Shown one piece after another: positions 34,031 through 44,199 of a DNA stretch of 64,000 nucleotides. A model generated the notes under the pieces. The model was not told the origin of the DNA and made no database searches. It saw only the letters and a program-made list of their open reading frames with translations. Origin of the DNA: Cenococcum geophilum 1.58 (Eukaryota > Ascomycota > Dothideomycetes > Gloniales > Gloniaceae); NCBI GenBank assembly GCA_001692895.1, contig KV748202.1, forward strand, positions 496,001 through 560,000. The letters are read 5' to 3'. Position 1 is the first letter of the stretch; the number at the start of each line of letters is the position of its first letter. A program made the translations under genes and the position numbers.

Positions 34031-34167
34031 GGGATGGTAATAGATAAGGAGGTAGATAATAGGGCGGTTAAGCAAGGAGTTTTTAAACAGGTGCTATTGG
34101 CTGGAAAGTCGGTTATAGGCCTTAATAATTATCGCCACTAGGAACACTAATCGCAAGCAATCTATAA

Positions 34168-34285
34168 TAAAAAGAATAACCTATTAAGTGCAGTTGTAAG
34201 TGATAATGTTATTGACCGTGTTAAACATCTAGTTAAATACCTAAGTTGTAGGGTTTTCGGCCAAGCAATATATAGACACGTGACA
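34168..34285 (-). repeat. Ngaro-type split repeat X, outer copy
   Basis: Direct copy of 29519-29633, ending GACACGTGACA, directly against Gypsy A sequence (TATAACTAGTAATA). It is the 5' terminus of the element in minus sense and should hold the promoter. Confidence 0.9.
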
Positions 34286-37188
34286 TATAACTAGTAATAG
34301 TAATACCTAATTATTTTATGCATAATTAATATAATGCCTTAGATACTGTTCTAGCGTCTAATTTAACCTTTTTATTTAACCGTCTGTTTATAGATAATAT
34401 ATAGTAAAAGTTACTGCTTAGACTCCTTACTCTGCTAAGAATACTTTCTAAAATACTACTATAAATCTTAGATCTTTATCTAATATAATCTTACTTAGTA
34501 CTCTATATCTTATAAATACTTCTTTAATATAAATTCTAGTAATATCTTCCGCTAATATTTCTTCTAAATATACTATAAAGTATCCCTACTTTATAAGCTT
34601 ATCTACTATTACTAGAATTACGTTATAATCTTATCTAGTAATAGGATCTTTTAACTTTAGTAACTTAATAATAAAGTCCTATAATATAACCTCCTATAGT
34701 CTCTCTAGTGTTTTAATAGGTTATAGCCCTCTATATAGCTTATGCCTTATTAGTTTATTTCTTTAATAATCTAAATACTCCTTTATCGTCTTTCTTATAA
34801 TATTTTAGATTCTATTAATAATATACTCCTCCTAGAGTCTTAACACTAAGCCTATAGCTCTATTATGTCCTTAAGTTATTCCCTTATAAAAATCTTCTAT
34901 AAATTACTCCGCTATGCTTCTTAGGATATACTTAGCTTCTTAATTTTCGCATATATCCGTCTATAGATTTTCTAGCTATACTTTTAAAATTCTTTATACC
35001 TAAAAGCTTTCTAGTGTCTTATAGACTCTTTTTAGTTTATTATCTTTTTAAGTTGCTATAATTTTTAGATAATTATACCTAATTAATCCGTCTATATCTT
35101 TTTATAGTAAAGCCCCTAATAGCTTTCGTTATTCTATAGTTTAGCCTTTTAACTTAGAGCGTCTACTTATATATTATCTATACCTTTAGTATACTAAATC
35201 TTAAAATAGTATTCTATAAGCATCTCTGCCTATCTAACCTATCTTTAGTTAAGTTCCTTTATTATTAGGAATTCTATTAAGTCCTTATAATCCATCTTAA
35301 CTATAAATAGTTTCTTTATACCTTGTAAGAATGCTCTCTATTTCTTTAGTACTATAACTATACCTAATAACTCCTTATTGTAAATGTTATAGTTTAACTC
35401 TAGTAGTATTATCTTCCGACTATAGTATGCCACTAAGTACTATCTATCTTAATATTTTTATATAAAGTATACCCCTAGTATAAAGTTTAATATATTTATT
35501 TCTATAACCGTTTCTAGCTTTAGTTAATAGATTTTAAGAACTAGCTCTTAGGTAAATAATTCTTTAACTTTTTTAAATAATTTTTACTATTCCTTTCCCT
35601 ATACCTATAGTTCTTCTTTTTTTTATTAATTGCGTAAATAGTTTAATATCCTTTAACCATTATACTATAAACCGTTTGCAATAATTGTAAAACCCTAAAA
35701 ATAATCTTAATTATATAACGTTCTCTAGTTCTTACCAATTTACTATAGCCTTAATCTTCTTTAAATCTATACTAAGTTAGCCTAGTTTAATAATAAATCT
35801 AATAAAATTAGTCTTCCTAGTAAAGAACTTGTATTTCTTAATTGCTACTAGCATCTATTCTTCTTATAGTCTCTTTAATACCTATTTAACGTGTTCTCTA
35901 TATTCTTCTTTATATCACGGCTTGAACAAATGCCTCTGAACCGAAGCTTGAACGAATGCTGTATTACGAAGATACTAAGCTAAAGAGAAGGAAAAAAGGG
36001 GTCGCCAGGACCGATGTAAACAAATATATAGGGTGAGCCGCCAAGGCGCTAGCTTTAGGCGGGCCAATCGCAGGTCGGTATAATATGGCAGAATTTAGCA
36101 GGTAACGTGCGATAGCGCCGTTACACTTTACTTATTAAGTAGATAATATTATTATTAAGGTACGCTATAATAAATTTATCTAAGTATTCTCCTAATATAT
36201 TATTAATACGTTTCTAGAACGTTGCTAGTGCATTTATTAACCCAAATTATATAATTAATAGTTTATATAGTCCTTCCTTTAACCTAAAGGCTGCCTTCTA
36301 TTTATTGCCTTTCTTAATTCTAATCTAATAGTATGCCTACCTTAGATTTATCTTTATAAAGATTTACGCGTTACTTATTCTATCCTAAATTTCGCTAATT
36401 AAGGGTAAAGAATACCTATCCTTTCTAGTAATGCTATTTAACTATCTATAGTTAATGCATAGCCTTAGTTTACTATTTTTTTTTAGTACGAATAGTACTA
36501 GATAACCCGCTAATAACTACGATAGTCTAATATATCCCTTTTATAAGTTTTTTTTAGATAAACTCTTTTAGTGCTCTACTTTTTTCTTTAATAAGCTTAT
36601 AGGTTAAAAAAAACCTTAGACTTATTCCTAGTTCTAACTCTATCTTATAGTCCTATACTATATACTCTAATAGCTTTTTACTTTTTAGTGACTATAGTTT
36701 CTTACTATACTTATAGTATCTCTTTAGTATATAACTTAAGCCTCGCTTAGTCTCTTTATATATTGCCCTAACTTAGTACTATACTAATTTAGTTTACTAT
36801 TACATCCTACAGCGTTAAGTATCCTTAATATTAACTTAACCTATAATCTAATTGATTTTTGGATTATATTTTTATAACTAAGGTATTCCTAATATTGCCT
36901 TATCTCGTCCTAACGGTAGGATATTAAAGGACATTTTAATTTATTTCCCTTTAATAGTTATTTAAATAGGTCCTGTTTTAAGATTAATAATCCCTCCTTT
37001 ATAGGCTATTAGATCTCCTAAAATTATAACTAATAGGTAAGNTTACTCCTTCTATCTATAAGGTAATCCTATTCTCTTAACTACTACTAGTAAAATATAG
37101 TTTTGCGTTACTTTACTATCTATTAGTGCTTTAAACTATTAATCTTACTATTTAACTTATAAATTTAGGTGTCGTCCTTAAATTCCTT
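34286..37188 (-). pseudogene. Gypsy A copy 1 protease-RT-RNase H-integrase core, decayed
   Basis: RT: the block RINNILGEYLDKFIIAYLNNN at about 36230-36143 is the YxDD region with Asp-Asp now Asn-Asn. Integrase core: DYNVILVIVDKLIK, EVFIRYRVLSKIILDKDLRF and QTDG-like YL*TDG*IKRLN at about 34690-34330; the first two catalytic Asp residues are still readable. The frame is broken by many TAA/TAG codons, and by the solo LTR within the RT palm. One N lies at 37042. Confidence 0.85.
35913..36125. repeat. 213-bp solo LTR in Gypsy A copy 1 RT
   Basis: It begins TATCACGGCTTG (TG worn to TA) and ends GCCGTTACA, flanked by CTTTA on both sides (35908-35912 and 36126-36130). Comparison with Gypsy A copy 2 (62540-62560) confirms that this stretch is extra. 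It shares blocks such as AAGGCGCTAG with the Gypsy B LTR at 41449-41633, so it is probably a related Gypsy family. It is much less RIP-mutated than its host. Orientation is not certain. Confidence 0.9.
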
Positions 37189-37189
37189 A

Positions 37190-38600
37190 GTAGCCTAGTT
37201 ATAGGCTTAACTATCTTAGAATAGCCTTAAATAAATCGTTAGTAGAAGTTCGCGAAGCTAAGAAATTGCTATAGTTCCTTAACTAAGGTCGGGTCCTTCT
37301 ATTCCTATAAGGCTTGCACTTTCTTAGGGTCTATAGTTATACCTTTAGTTAAGATAATTAAGCTAAGGTATTTTGTTTTAGTGGCATAAAACTTAGATTT
37401 ATTAATGTTAATCTGGAGTCTAGCATTACCAAGTCTCTAGATGACTTCATTTATATATTTTATATGCTTAGCGCGTAATTTTAAGAAGATAAGGATATTG
37501 TTAAGGTATACAGTATAGTAGTCGTTAAGGGCGTTATGTAAAATATAATTAATATAGTTCTAGAACGTAGCGGGCGCGTTATAGAGACCAAATAGTATAA
37601 CTAATATCTTATAGAGTCTAAACCGGGTAATAAATACTATAAGCTACTTATGGCCTTCCGCAATCCGGATCCGGTTAAACGCAGCAATTATATTAAGCTT
37701 AGTGAAGTACTTAGCACTATAGAGTGCATTAAGTGTCTCGCGGACTAGCGGCAATAGGTACCAATTCTTAATAGTAACTGTATTTAGACCTCGGTAGTTA
37801 TAGTAGATTTATATACCACCGCCGGGTTTTATAGCGAGGAGGAGTGGTACAGCGGCTGGTGAGGTTAATTTACGGATAAAGCCCTTATCTAGCATCTCGT
37901 TAATCTACTTTTTTACATAACTAAGTTTAGCGGGGAAGAGTGGTCTATTCTTATAATATAGGGCCTACTTTCCGGGTATAATCTCAATTTTGTGGTCCTA
38001 TAGTCGGTAAGGGGGCAGCTTATCTGCGTTCTTAAGGAGGAAGTGTTTAATATATTCGCGAAGCTCCTTTAGTAAGCGTTACGAAATATCTTTACGGGTT
38101 AATCCTGGTTTGCCTTTTAGGAATTTCTTAATATTAGTATCTACTATCTTCCGACATAGGAACTCGGACTTAGTTTTTAGGTTTATCTTAAGGAAGTTAT
38201 AGAAATAAGAGGGTAGCGCTTTACGGGCTTCCTCTATCGTATAGTCACCTTCTACTAGCCAGCGGAAAGACCTTTCTAATAGGTTTGGTACTTCTATTAG
38301 GCCTATAGGCAGCTTCTTAAGCAGCTGTTAGTGTTTTTTTTGTTTAACTAGTTCTACTAGCTCCGCTATATAGATCCTCATTACCTTTACGCCTTTTTAT
38401 TTACAAAACTAGGTGAAATTAACAGCATAAGTGCATTTAATGTCGTCCAGGTTAGGGCGTGTCTAGTTCTCTGGTGCTACGGCTAGGCTAGTATAACTTA
38501 GTTGGCCTAAGGGGACGGAAATAAGGCGGCGGCCCTACACGGTACGCGCGGGAGACGGGTGTGAGGTTGGGCGTTATAGGGGGGAGGTCTTAATTGCTCT
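37190..38600 (-). pseudogene. Gypsy B reverse transcriptase, decayed
   Basis: Minus-strand reading contains the standard RT blocks: KLPPYRL*DHKIEIIPGK, GFIRKLTSPAAVPLLLAIKPGGGI, NWYLLPLVRETLNALYSAKYFTKLN, NAPATF*NYINYILHNALNDYY, then VYLNNILIF at 37511-37485, where the YLDD pair reads Asn-Asn. It continues to TKTKYLSLIILTKGITIDPKKVQAL and FLSFANFY. Residue agreement with fungal chromovirus RT is strong; few frameshifts, several stops. Confidence 0.88.
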
Positions 38601-38615
38601 GGTTTCGGCCTTAGC

Positions 38616-38990
38616 TGTAACGCCCTTAACTATTACACGTGCGGTTGCATGTGCGTATAGCAAATGTCTTAAAGTTAGGTATCTTATTGCCTAACCTAGG
38701 TTAAAAGGGTATATATAGGGGACTTGTGGTTCTAGTAGTGTTATAGTATAGGTAGGAGACGGTGGATTACGGTGGGACTTGGTGGATAGTTATGGTGGAA
38801 TTTAGTAGGCAGTTACGGTGAAACTTAATAGACAGTTGCGGTAGGACTTAGTGGAAAGTTGCGGTGGGACTTAGTGGACATTTACGGTAGAGCTTGGTAG
38901 ATATTTGCGGTGGAACTTAGTAGGAAGTTACGGTGGGACTTAGTAGACAATTGCAGTGGAATTTAGTAGAATTTTTTTTTTAGAGATAGG
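38616..38990 (+). repeat. LTR-like insert in Gypsy B pol
   Basis: It starts TGTAACGCCCTTAAC, a common Gypsy LTR start, and has a TATA-like GGGTATATATAGGGG at about 38708-38723. It then passes into nine 23-bp tandem units. Gypsy B protease reads on one side and RT on the other, so this is an insertion of about 375 bp. The right end and a target duplication could not be fixed. Confidence 0.6.
38770..38976. repeat. 23-bp tandem repeat, nine units
   Basis: Nine consecutive units of CGGTGGGACTTAGTGGACAGTTG, each exactly 23 bp, start at 38770, 38793 and so on, with 2-6 substitutions per unit, mostly transitions. Not a multiple of three, so it is not a protein repeat. Confidence 0.9.
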
Positions 38991-38999
38991 GCAGTAGTC

Positions 39000-39560
39000 C
39001 AGTCTTCTAGGATCTCCGCCTTATTTATTGTGTATATTAGTTTACCAGTATTAGGTACCTCTTTTACTATTAGTTGACGGTATCTAAGCGTTAGCCGTAT
39101 AATGCGTCCGTATAGTGCTGCTCGGTTATAGTTAGGAATGTGCCATAGGAGACAGTTATAGGCATAGTAATTAGAGTTGAAGTTGAGCTCTAGGGCGGGG
39201 AAGTTTATGCTTGGGTTATGCTTTTTAAGCTAGGGCATTTTAAGGATTACTAGTGTTAAGGGTAATAACTTTATAACGTAGAAAAGCATAAATTCTATAT
39301 AGTGGCCGATTATTATTTTTACTATAAAGTAATGGGTAATAAAGCTAGATGGGAGTCTGTTAGCAAGGCGGAGTGGTTTTAGGACTAGGAGTCTTTTTAT
39401 TATAATATTGTGCTTTTTTATAAGCGAGTCTTCGTCTATAAACGCTGGTGCTGTACTACTACTATTAACGAGGCTTACTGTTTTAATGAAAACTTCTAGA
39501 AGTGGGTTGTGTAGTAAGGAGAGATAGGTCTAAATAAGGATAGTATTTCTATTATTGTTT
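39000..39560 (-). pseudogene. Gypsy B retropepsin-like protease, decayed
   Basis: Minus-strand reading SSSTAPAFIDEDSLIKKHNI, then PLRLANRLPSSFITHYFIVK, then LFYVIKLLPLTLVILKMP*LKKHNPSINF. This is the aspartic protease domain of fungal Gypsy elements; the active-site DSG triad just before AFIDE is no longer legible. It would have cut the Gag-Pol precursor. It is separated from the RT by an inserted LTR-like segment. Confidence 0.75.
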
Positions 39561-39849
39561 GCTATTCTAAGGTTAAGTGGCCGCTAGCTTAGAACAAGGT
39601 TTAATTAATCTAGTAGTATAGATCTAATCCTTTTATCCTCCTCCCTGTATAGTTCTGACCCTTAGAGGCGACTTAGTCTAAGGGTTGGCCTTTTAATGAC
39701 TGGATTGTGGGGCTTAGCTAGTAGCTGTGGTCTTAGCTAGTATATCCTAACGTGTCGGTCTCTGACGGTGTATATATACTAGGGGGTACTTCACTAAGGA
39801 CATGGCCGGTCTTATGGTTTGTGCTAGCACGGAGTATTTATCCGTAGTT

Positions 39850-41225
39850 TTTATATAGGGCTATTAACTAGGGCTATATTGGGGAAGGAAATCGTGGGGG
39901 TAGGTCTCTATGTCTAGACCTACGTCCCCATCTACGGTTACCGCCTTGGTTACTATCCCCTCTGTTAAAGAATCTACTATAGTTAGAAAGGGGTTGGCGC
40001 CGTGGCATTAAGAGGGGATTTAGGTTCTTGCTAGGGTTATAAGCGTTTTTCTAGTAGCTAGGTTAACCACATGCTATATAGAGTCTGTTATCTATATAAT
40101 ATCTTTAGACGTCATTAGGGAAACTACCGCTACCGCTACCGAATTTAGCGGCGTTAAGGTCTATTGGATCATTCTGCGGTAATATAGGTTAATAGCCGCT
40201 AGCGGTGCTTAGTTTAGCGGTATTTAGCTTAGTGTGGTAAGCGTAATTCTATAAGTTATAAGCGAATATATCTATCTACTTACTCTATCCTACGTAGTTA
40301 GTATCGCTAATCTTACGGCTGAGGGTAAGAGCTAGGTCCTTTATCTTTAAGGAAATATTCTTCTTAAGTAAATCCACTTTTTGTTTCTTAGTCTTATTTG
40401 CTTTAATTATTAACTCGTTAAGCTCTGCTTTCCAGGACTAGTAGTTACGCTCGCCCTAGTTTAGGGTATCTAACTTATTTTTTACTGCTTAGGTTATGTC
40501 TATAGTTTTGTAGTGCTTCCTTATATATATAAGCATAAACTCTCGATCGGAGAAGATCTATTTACTTAGATTGTTTGGGTATATACGTAGCGTATTAAGG
40601 CCATACTTAACATAGTTATAAGCCTTATCTGTTAGCATGTCTAATATATAGAGGACTTTATCTATTAGGGTTTTAAAGCACTTTACATCCCTTTAGAAAA
40701 CGCCTTAAACCTTCGTTTCCCATATTTTAAATTTTTCTTACTTTTTAGTTAGTAATCCCTTACCATTAAACGGGGTTGGATCTTTTGCTTTATGCTTTTT
40801 CTTACGGGACTTAGTAGGAGAATAGGAGCTAGCAGCTATATTCTTGTTGGTAATAGTCTAGGTAAGTATAGAAATCTAAGAGCTTAGGTTTTGTATAGTT
40901 GTAGTGTATATTAAAGCTTGCTGTTTATATTGTTATATATATAGTTTAAGCATTATAAGGGAATTGATCCTGTGCTGGGCTTCTTTAAGTTAGGACTTTA
41001 CGGCTCGTCCTTTATTATAGACGGCTTGGAGGCCGCTCTTAATACTAGTTAAAAAGGTTATATATATAGAGAGGTGCTAGAAGGTTCCTGCTACGTTAAG
41101 GTCCTTAAGGTACTCCGGACTACTCCTAATTGCCTAGGCAATATAGTTATAGGAGGTATCAAAAAGGTAGGCGAGTGCTTCGCGTGTATTCGCCAATAGG
41201 GTATTTTTTATGTTATGGTCGCCCA
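39850..41225 (-). pseudogene. Gypsy B gag, decayed
   Basis: Minus-strand reading: KDPTPFNGKGLLTKK*EKF at about 40790, the start of the conserved gag capsid part; NQGERN-like Gln/Glu-rich middle (LN*GERNYQSWKAELNELI); then ND(P)IDLNAA and a Cys-Gly-x-x-Gly zinc-knuckle remnant (ACG*PSY*KNAYNPSKN) near 40070-40010. It is typical of Gypsy gag in Pezizomycotina. Stops are few compared with other elements in the window. Confidence 0.75.
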
Positions 41226-41448
41226 TTTTAAAGGGGTCTGGGTAAAGCAATTAAAATCTATAAGGCTGGCTATGATACTAAGATTATCTAGGATTATACT
41301 AAGATTGTCTAGAATTATACTAAGGTTGTCTGGGACTATGGTATGGTGTTGTCGGTCGCGCTGGGTCGCGATTATACTGGGAAAATAGAGACAGTGGACT
41401 GGGAAAAATAGAGATCGCGATAGGGCGCAATTAGAGATACCACAAACT

Positions 41449-41633
41449 GTTATAGTGCTGCAATAAAGTAGACTAAATAACTACGTTATGGTATAAAGAG
41501 GAGAGGAAGGTAAAAAGGGGTATTGTATACAAATAGTAGGGCCGGCCGCTAAGGCGCTAGTGGTGGGCTAGCTAATGGTAGGAAACAGTACGAGATAGTA
41601 TAGGACAGTATGTGACAAGTCAGTGCCGTGACA
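41449..41633 (-). repeat. 5' LTR of Gypsy B
   Basis: On the minus strand it runs from TGTCACGGCACTGAC to CACTATAACA (TG...CA), 185 bp. TGGTATC follows a few bases inside (about 41441-41435, minus), a possible primer-binding site. Its other copy is absent. Confidence 0.72.
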
Positions 41634-41699
41634 TAAAGGTATATTTAGACAAAGAGAAGAAGTTTGGAGGAGAATTATATAATATACTTAGAGTAAAAC

Positions 41700-42800
41700 T
41701 ATAGGTCTTCTATAACTGTTATAACAAGGTTAGAATTTAATACCACTAGTACCACTACGCTTTCTTTATTATATTAAAGGGACGGGTAGTAATATTCTAT
41801 TATAACTATATTACGGGTAAAAACTATAGCTTTAATATAATGCTTTAGCTTACTAGAGCCCATTTTAAGACTAATGAAAATCGCTAACTTTATATATCCG
41901 AATGGCGAGAGACTATATTTTAAAGAGTTATTGCTTTTAACCTAATAAAGACTTATTTAGAGTGCCTTTAACTACTCTTTAATAAACTCTAGAAAATCTA
42001 ACGTAGATTTACTAAAACTTACTAAAATAAAAACAGCTTAAGGGACCAGGTTATCTTAGCATACCGTGGCGTTCCTAAGTGCAACTTAGCGCTATATAAA
42101 CCTACGGATATGTTTAAAGGAGTATATGCCGAGCTACGCTCTGCTATAGGTACTGCGATGCAAATATAAGAATCTTAACAGCTTTATACCAAAAGCCCTA
42201 CCTAACTAAGCGTTCCCAACTAACACGATTATAACTAGACTAATTAAATATATAGCGGCCGTGGTAGGGAATACGGCAAAGGGTACGATTAATGTTGACT
42301 ATAAAGTAATTATGGAGGTCCTCGTGGAGGTTCATTTTAAAGTAATTACTAGAAGAAGTGCTATATTTATAAGAAGCTAAATTGCTAGTTAACTAGACAC
42401 TCCCTTAATAAGCAAAAAGAGGTATATAATAAGTTCCGTTAGAGTATAAAAAATATTAGAAATCGCGAGGTTACTATGGCCTACTTTTAAAGCTTCCTAG
42501 TTTAATATAAAGGCGTAGAAGATCTTAAGGGTGAGGTTAATAAGACCGAACAGCTCCTTATAGATATAGAAATTAAGAACTACTCTCCTAACTAATACTT
42601 TACTAAGTATAGTGAGGTAGATAGCATATAAACCGTTACTATTCTTAATAACTAATCTACGCTCCATTCTATTACGAAGTTAGATATCTTGGATAAGCTA
42701 AAGGAGAGCTTTGCGTTCTCCTTTAATAATAGATACTCGGCGAATGTCTTCTATAGTATTATGCTAGATACTAGAGCCGCAGAAGTATCTATAGCAGGAG
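41700..42800 (+). pseudogene. Copia D gag region, decayed
   Basis: Long plus-strand low-stop reading directly upstream of the protease-like block. Blocks such as YKKLNC*LTRHSLNKQKEVYN and LEWRETIF-like Trp/Glu/Arg-rich segments suggest a nucleic-acid-binding capsid protein. No intact zinc knuckle was seen. Assignment rests on position. Confidence 0.55.
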
Positions 42801-43990
42801 AACCTTAAGTTTAAGCCCTTTAGTAGCTTAATAACTCTGTTTAGATTAACTATTTAATAACAGGCTAATATACAATTTGTTTTAGTAAAGGTACTATAAT
42901 CTCTCTCAGCATAATTAGGGTTTAAACCCCCTTAGGGTATATTAGTTTTTACGTTATTTCTACAAACACTCCGTTTTTATTTTGTATTAAAGATATAGAT
43001 AAGTTAGGCGTTAGGCTTAACAACCTTAAGAATATACTTATTTAGGGAGATAATTGGGTGCCCGTTATACGTAAGTAGGGTTACCCCTAATTACTCCTTT
43101 ATTAACTAGAAAAGAGTATTACTTAAAGCTACTTAACTAAGTCGGAATTACGCTAACTGCACTATCATTTTAGCCACTTATCTGTTTATTAATTGCTTAG
43201 GGTTCTTTAGTAAGTAGGCTATAAAGTTAAGGTTAAGGTAATTAAGTATCTTATAAAGTACTATTATTACTACTAAATAAACCAGAAGTCCCTTGGCCGA
43301 TTTAAGTTCACCCTTAAAGATAACTATAACTTTAACTTCTATATTATTATTGACGTTATATATCTTAGCAGTAAGCCAGTACTCTAAGTTGTTGACTTCT
43401 TAACCTCCTTCTAAGCCGTATAATTCTTAAAGGATATATTAGCTAGGAATGTATAGGATACCCTTTAGTTATACTAGATTAATATCTACCTAGGACCCCC
43501 TAATTAAATTGTCTATAATATAGAAAAGAACTTCTTATTTATAAAGTTCCGATAATAGATAAAGGCAATAGTAATTAAGGTTAAGGAAGTCCCTATTAAG
43601 GCGTATAATAGTATTAAAAAAGTAGAGCGATATTATACGCCATTACGCCGTATATATAAGATTATCTCTTTAAAACTAAAGGACGCTAGCGAAGAACTTA
43701 CCTTATAAATGGCTATTAAAGCTATTAACAATTCCGCTAGCCCGGATAGACTTATACCTATATTACTAGTCTTTAGCGCCTACCCTTAAATGACTAATAA
43801 TTCTTTACTATCTCCCTCTATTATATAACGAGCTAAGGCTATTTATAAGGCAATAAAGGAGGTGCGACGTCTTTACGCTATACGCTAGGTTAATAACGTA
43901 TTAGGAATAAGAAATGGCCTAAATACCTTAACTATGCTTAATCTGCCACTCTAGTCTAAAGTATACGTATAGCGTAAAAAGGGAGGATGG
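42730..43990 (+). pseudogene. Copia D protease and integrase, decayed
   Basis: Protease: VFYSIMLDTRAAEVSIAGEP at about 42750, with the D-T/S-G-A active site worn to DTRA. The GAG-pre-integrase block around 43080-43200 reads LLLY*LEKSIT*SYLTKSELR and FRLHYHF-like HHCC spacing. Integrase core: IIIDVIYLSSKPVL*VVDF at about 43340, with the first Asp readable, then LGPPN*IVYNIEKNF at about 43490 with the second Asp to Asn. The enzyme would have integrated cDNA. Stops occur throughout. Confidence 0.78.
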
Positions 43991-44199
43991 TTAGGCCCAC
44001 ATTAACTTATTATAATTAATAGTTAAACTTATACTATTTAGATGCCTTATAGACCCACTTAATTCCGTTTAACTGTTATTAAGCTTTATTATAAAGATAA
44101 TAATTCCGAGCCTTTATAGGATGCCCTAGAAGATACCCTAGAAGAGAACTATAATTAATATACTCTAGAAGACGACTATAATCCTAATATAATTGTAGT

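Larger units (their letters stand above)
29276..34285 (-). mobile_element. Ngaro/DIRS-type tyrosine-recombinase retroelement, 5.0 kb
   Basis: Read on the minus strand the order is: repeat X copy 1 (34285-34168), a gag-like ORF1, reverse transcriptase, RNase H, tyrosine recombinase, repeat Y copy 1 (29792-29634), repeat X copy 2 (29633-29519), repeat Y copy 2 (29436-29276). This A1-ORFs-B1A2-B2 pattern is the split-direct-repeat hallmark of Ngaro-type elements of the DIRS order. Comparison with Gypsy A copy 2 shows insertion with no target duplication, as expected from integration by a tyrosine recombinase instead of a DDE integrase. All reading frames are RIP-damaged. Confidence 0.9.
28560..37188 (-). 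mobile_element. Gypsy A, copy 1, split by two insertions
   Basis: The minus strand carries protease (37188 to about 36850), reverse transcriptase (about 36800-35640), RNase H (about 35480-35300), integrase HHCC (about 34950-34800), core (34690-34290) and C-terminal domain (29100-28860): Gypsy order. Matching segments recur at 55126-56735 and 62292-64000 (copy 2). A 5.0-kb Ngaro-type element splits the integrase (29276-34285) and a solo LTR splits the RT (35913-36125). No Gypsy A LTR was recognised. At 37188 the match to copy 2 ends abruptly against Gypsy B. Confidence 0.85.
37189..41633 (-). mobile_element. Gypsy B, with 5' LTR, gag, protease and RT; 3' part missing
   Basis: On the minus strand: LTR (41633-41449), gag (about 41225-39850), protease (39560-39000) and RT (38600-37190). 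It stops in the RT/RNase H connection at 37189 (FLSFANFY block) against Gypsy A, so RNase H, integrase and 3' LTR are lost. An LTR-like insert with tandem repeats (38616 to about 38990) interrupts pol between protease and RT. RIP damage is moderate. Confidence 0.85.

Noticed and set aside
38770-38976. Protein repeat domain
   Set aside because: The 23-bp period shifts frame in each unit, so it cannot encode a regular peptide repeat.
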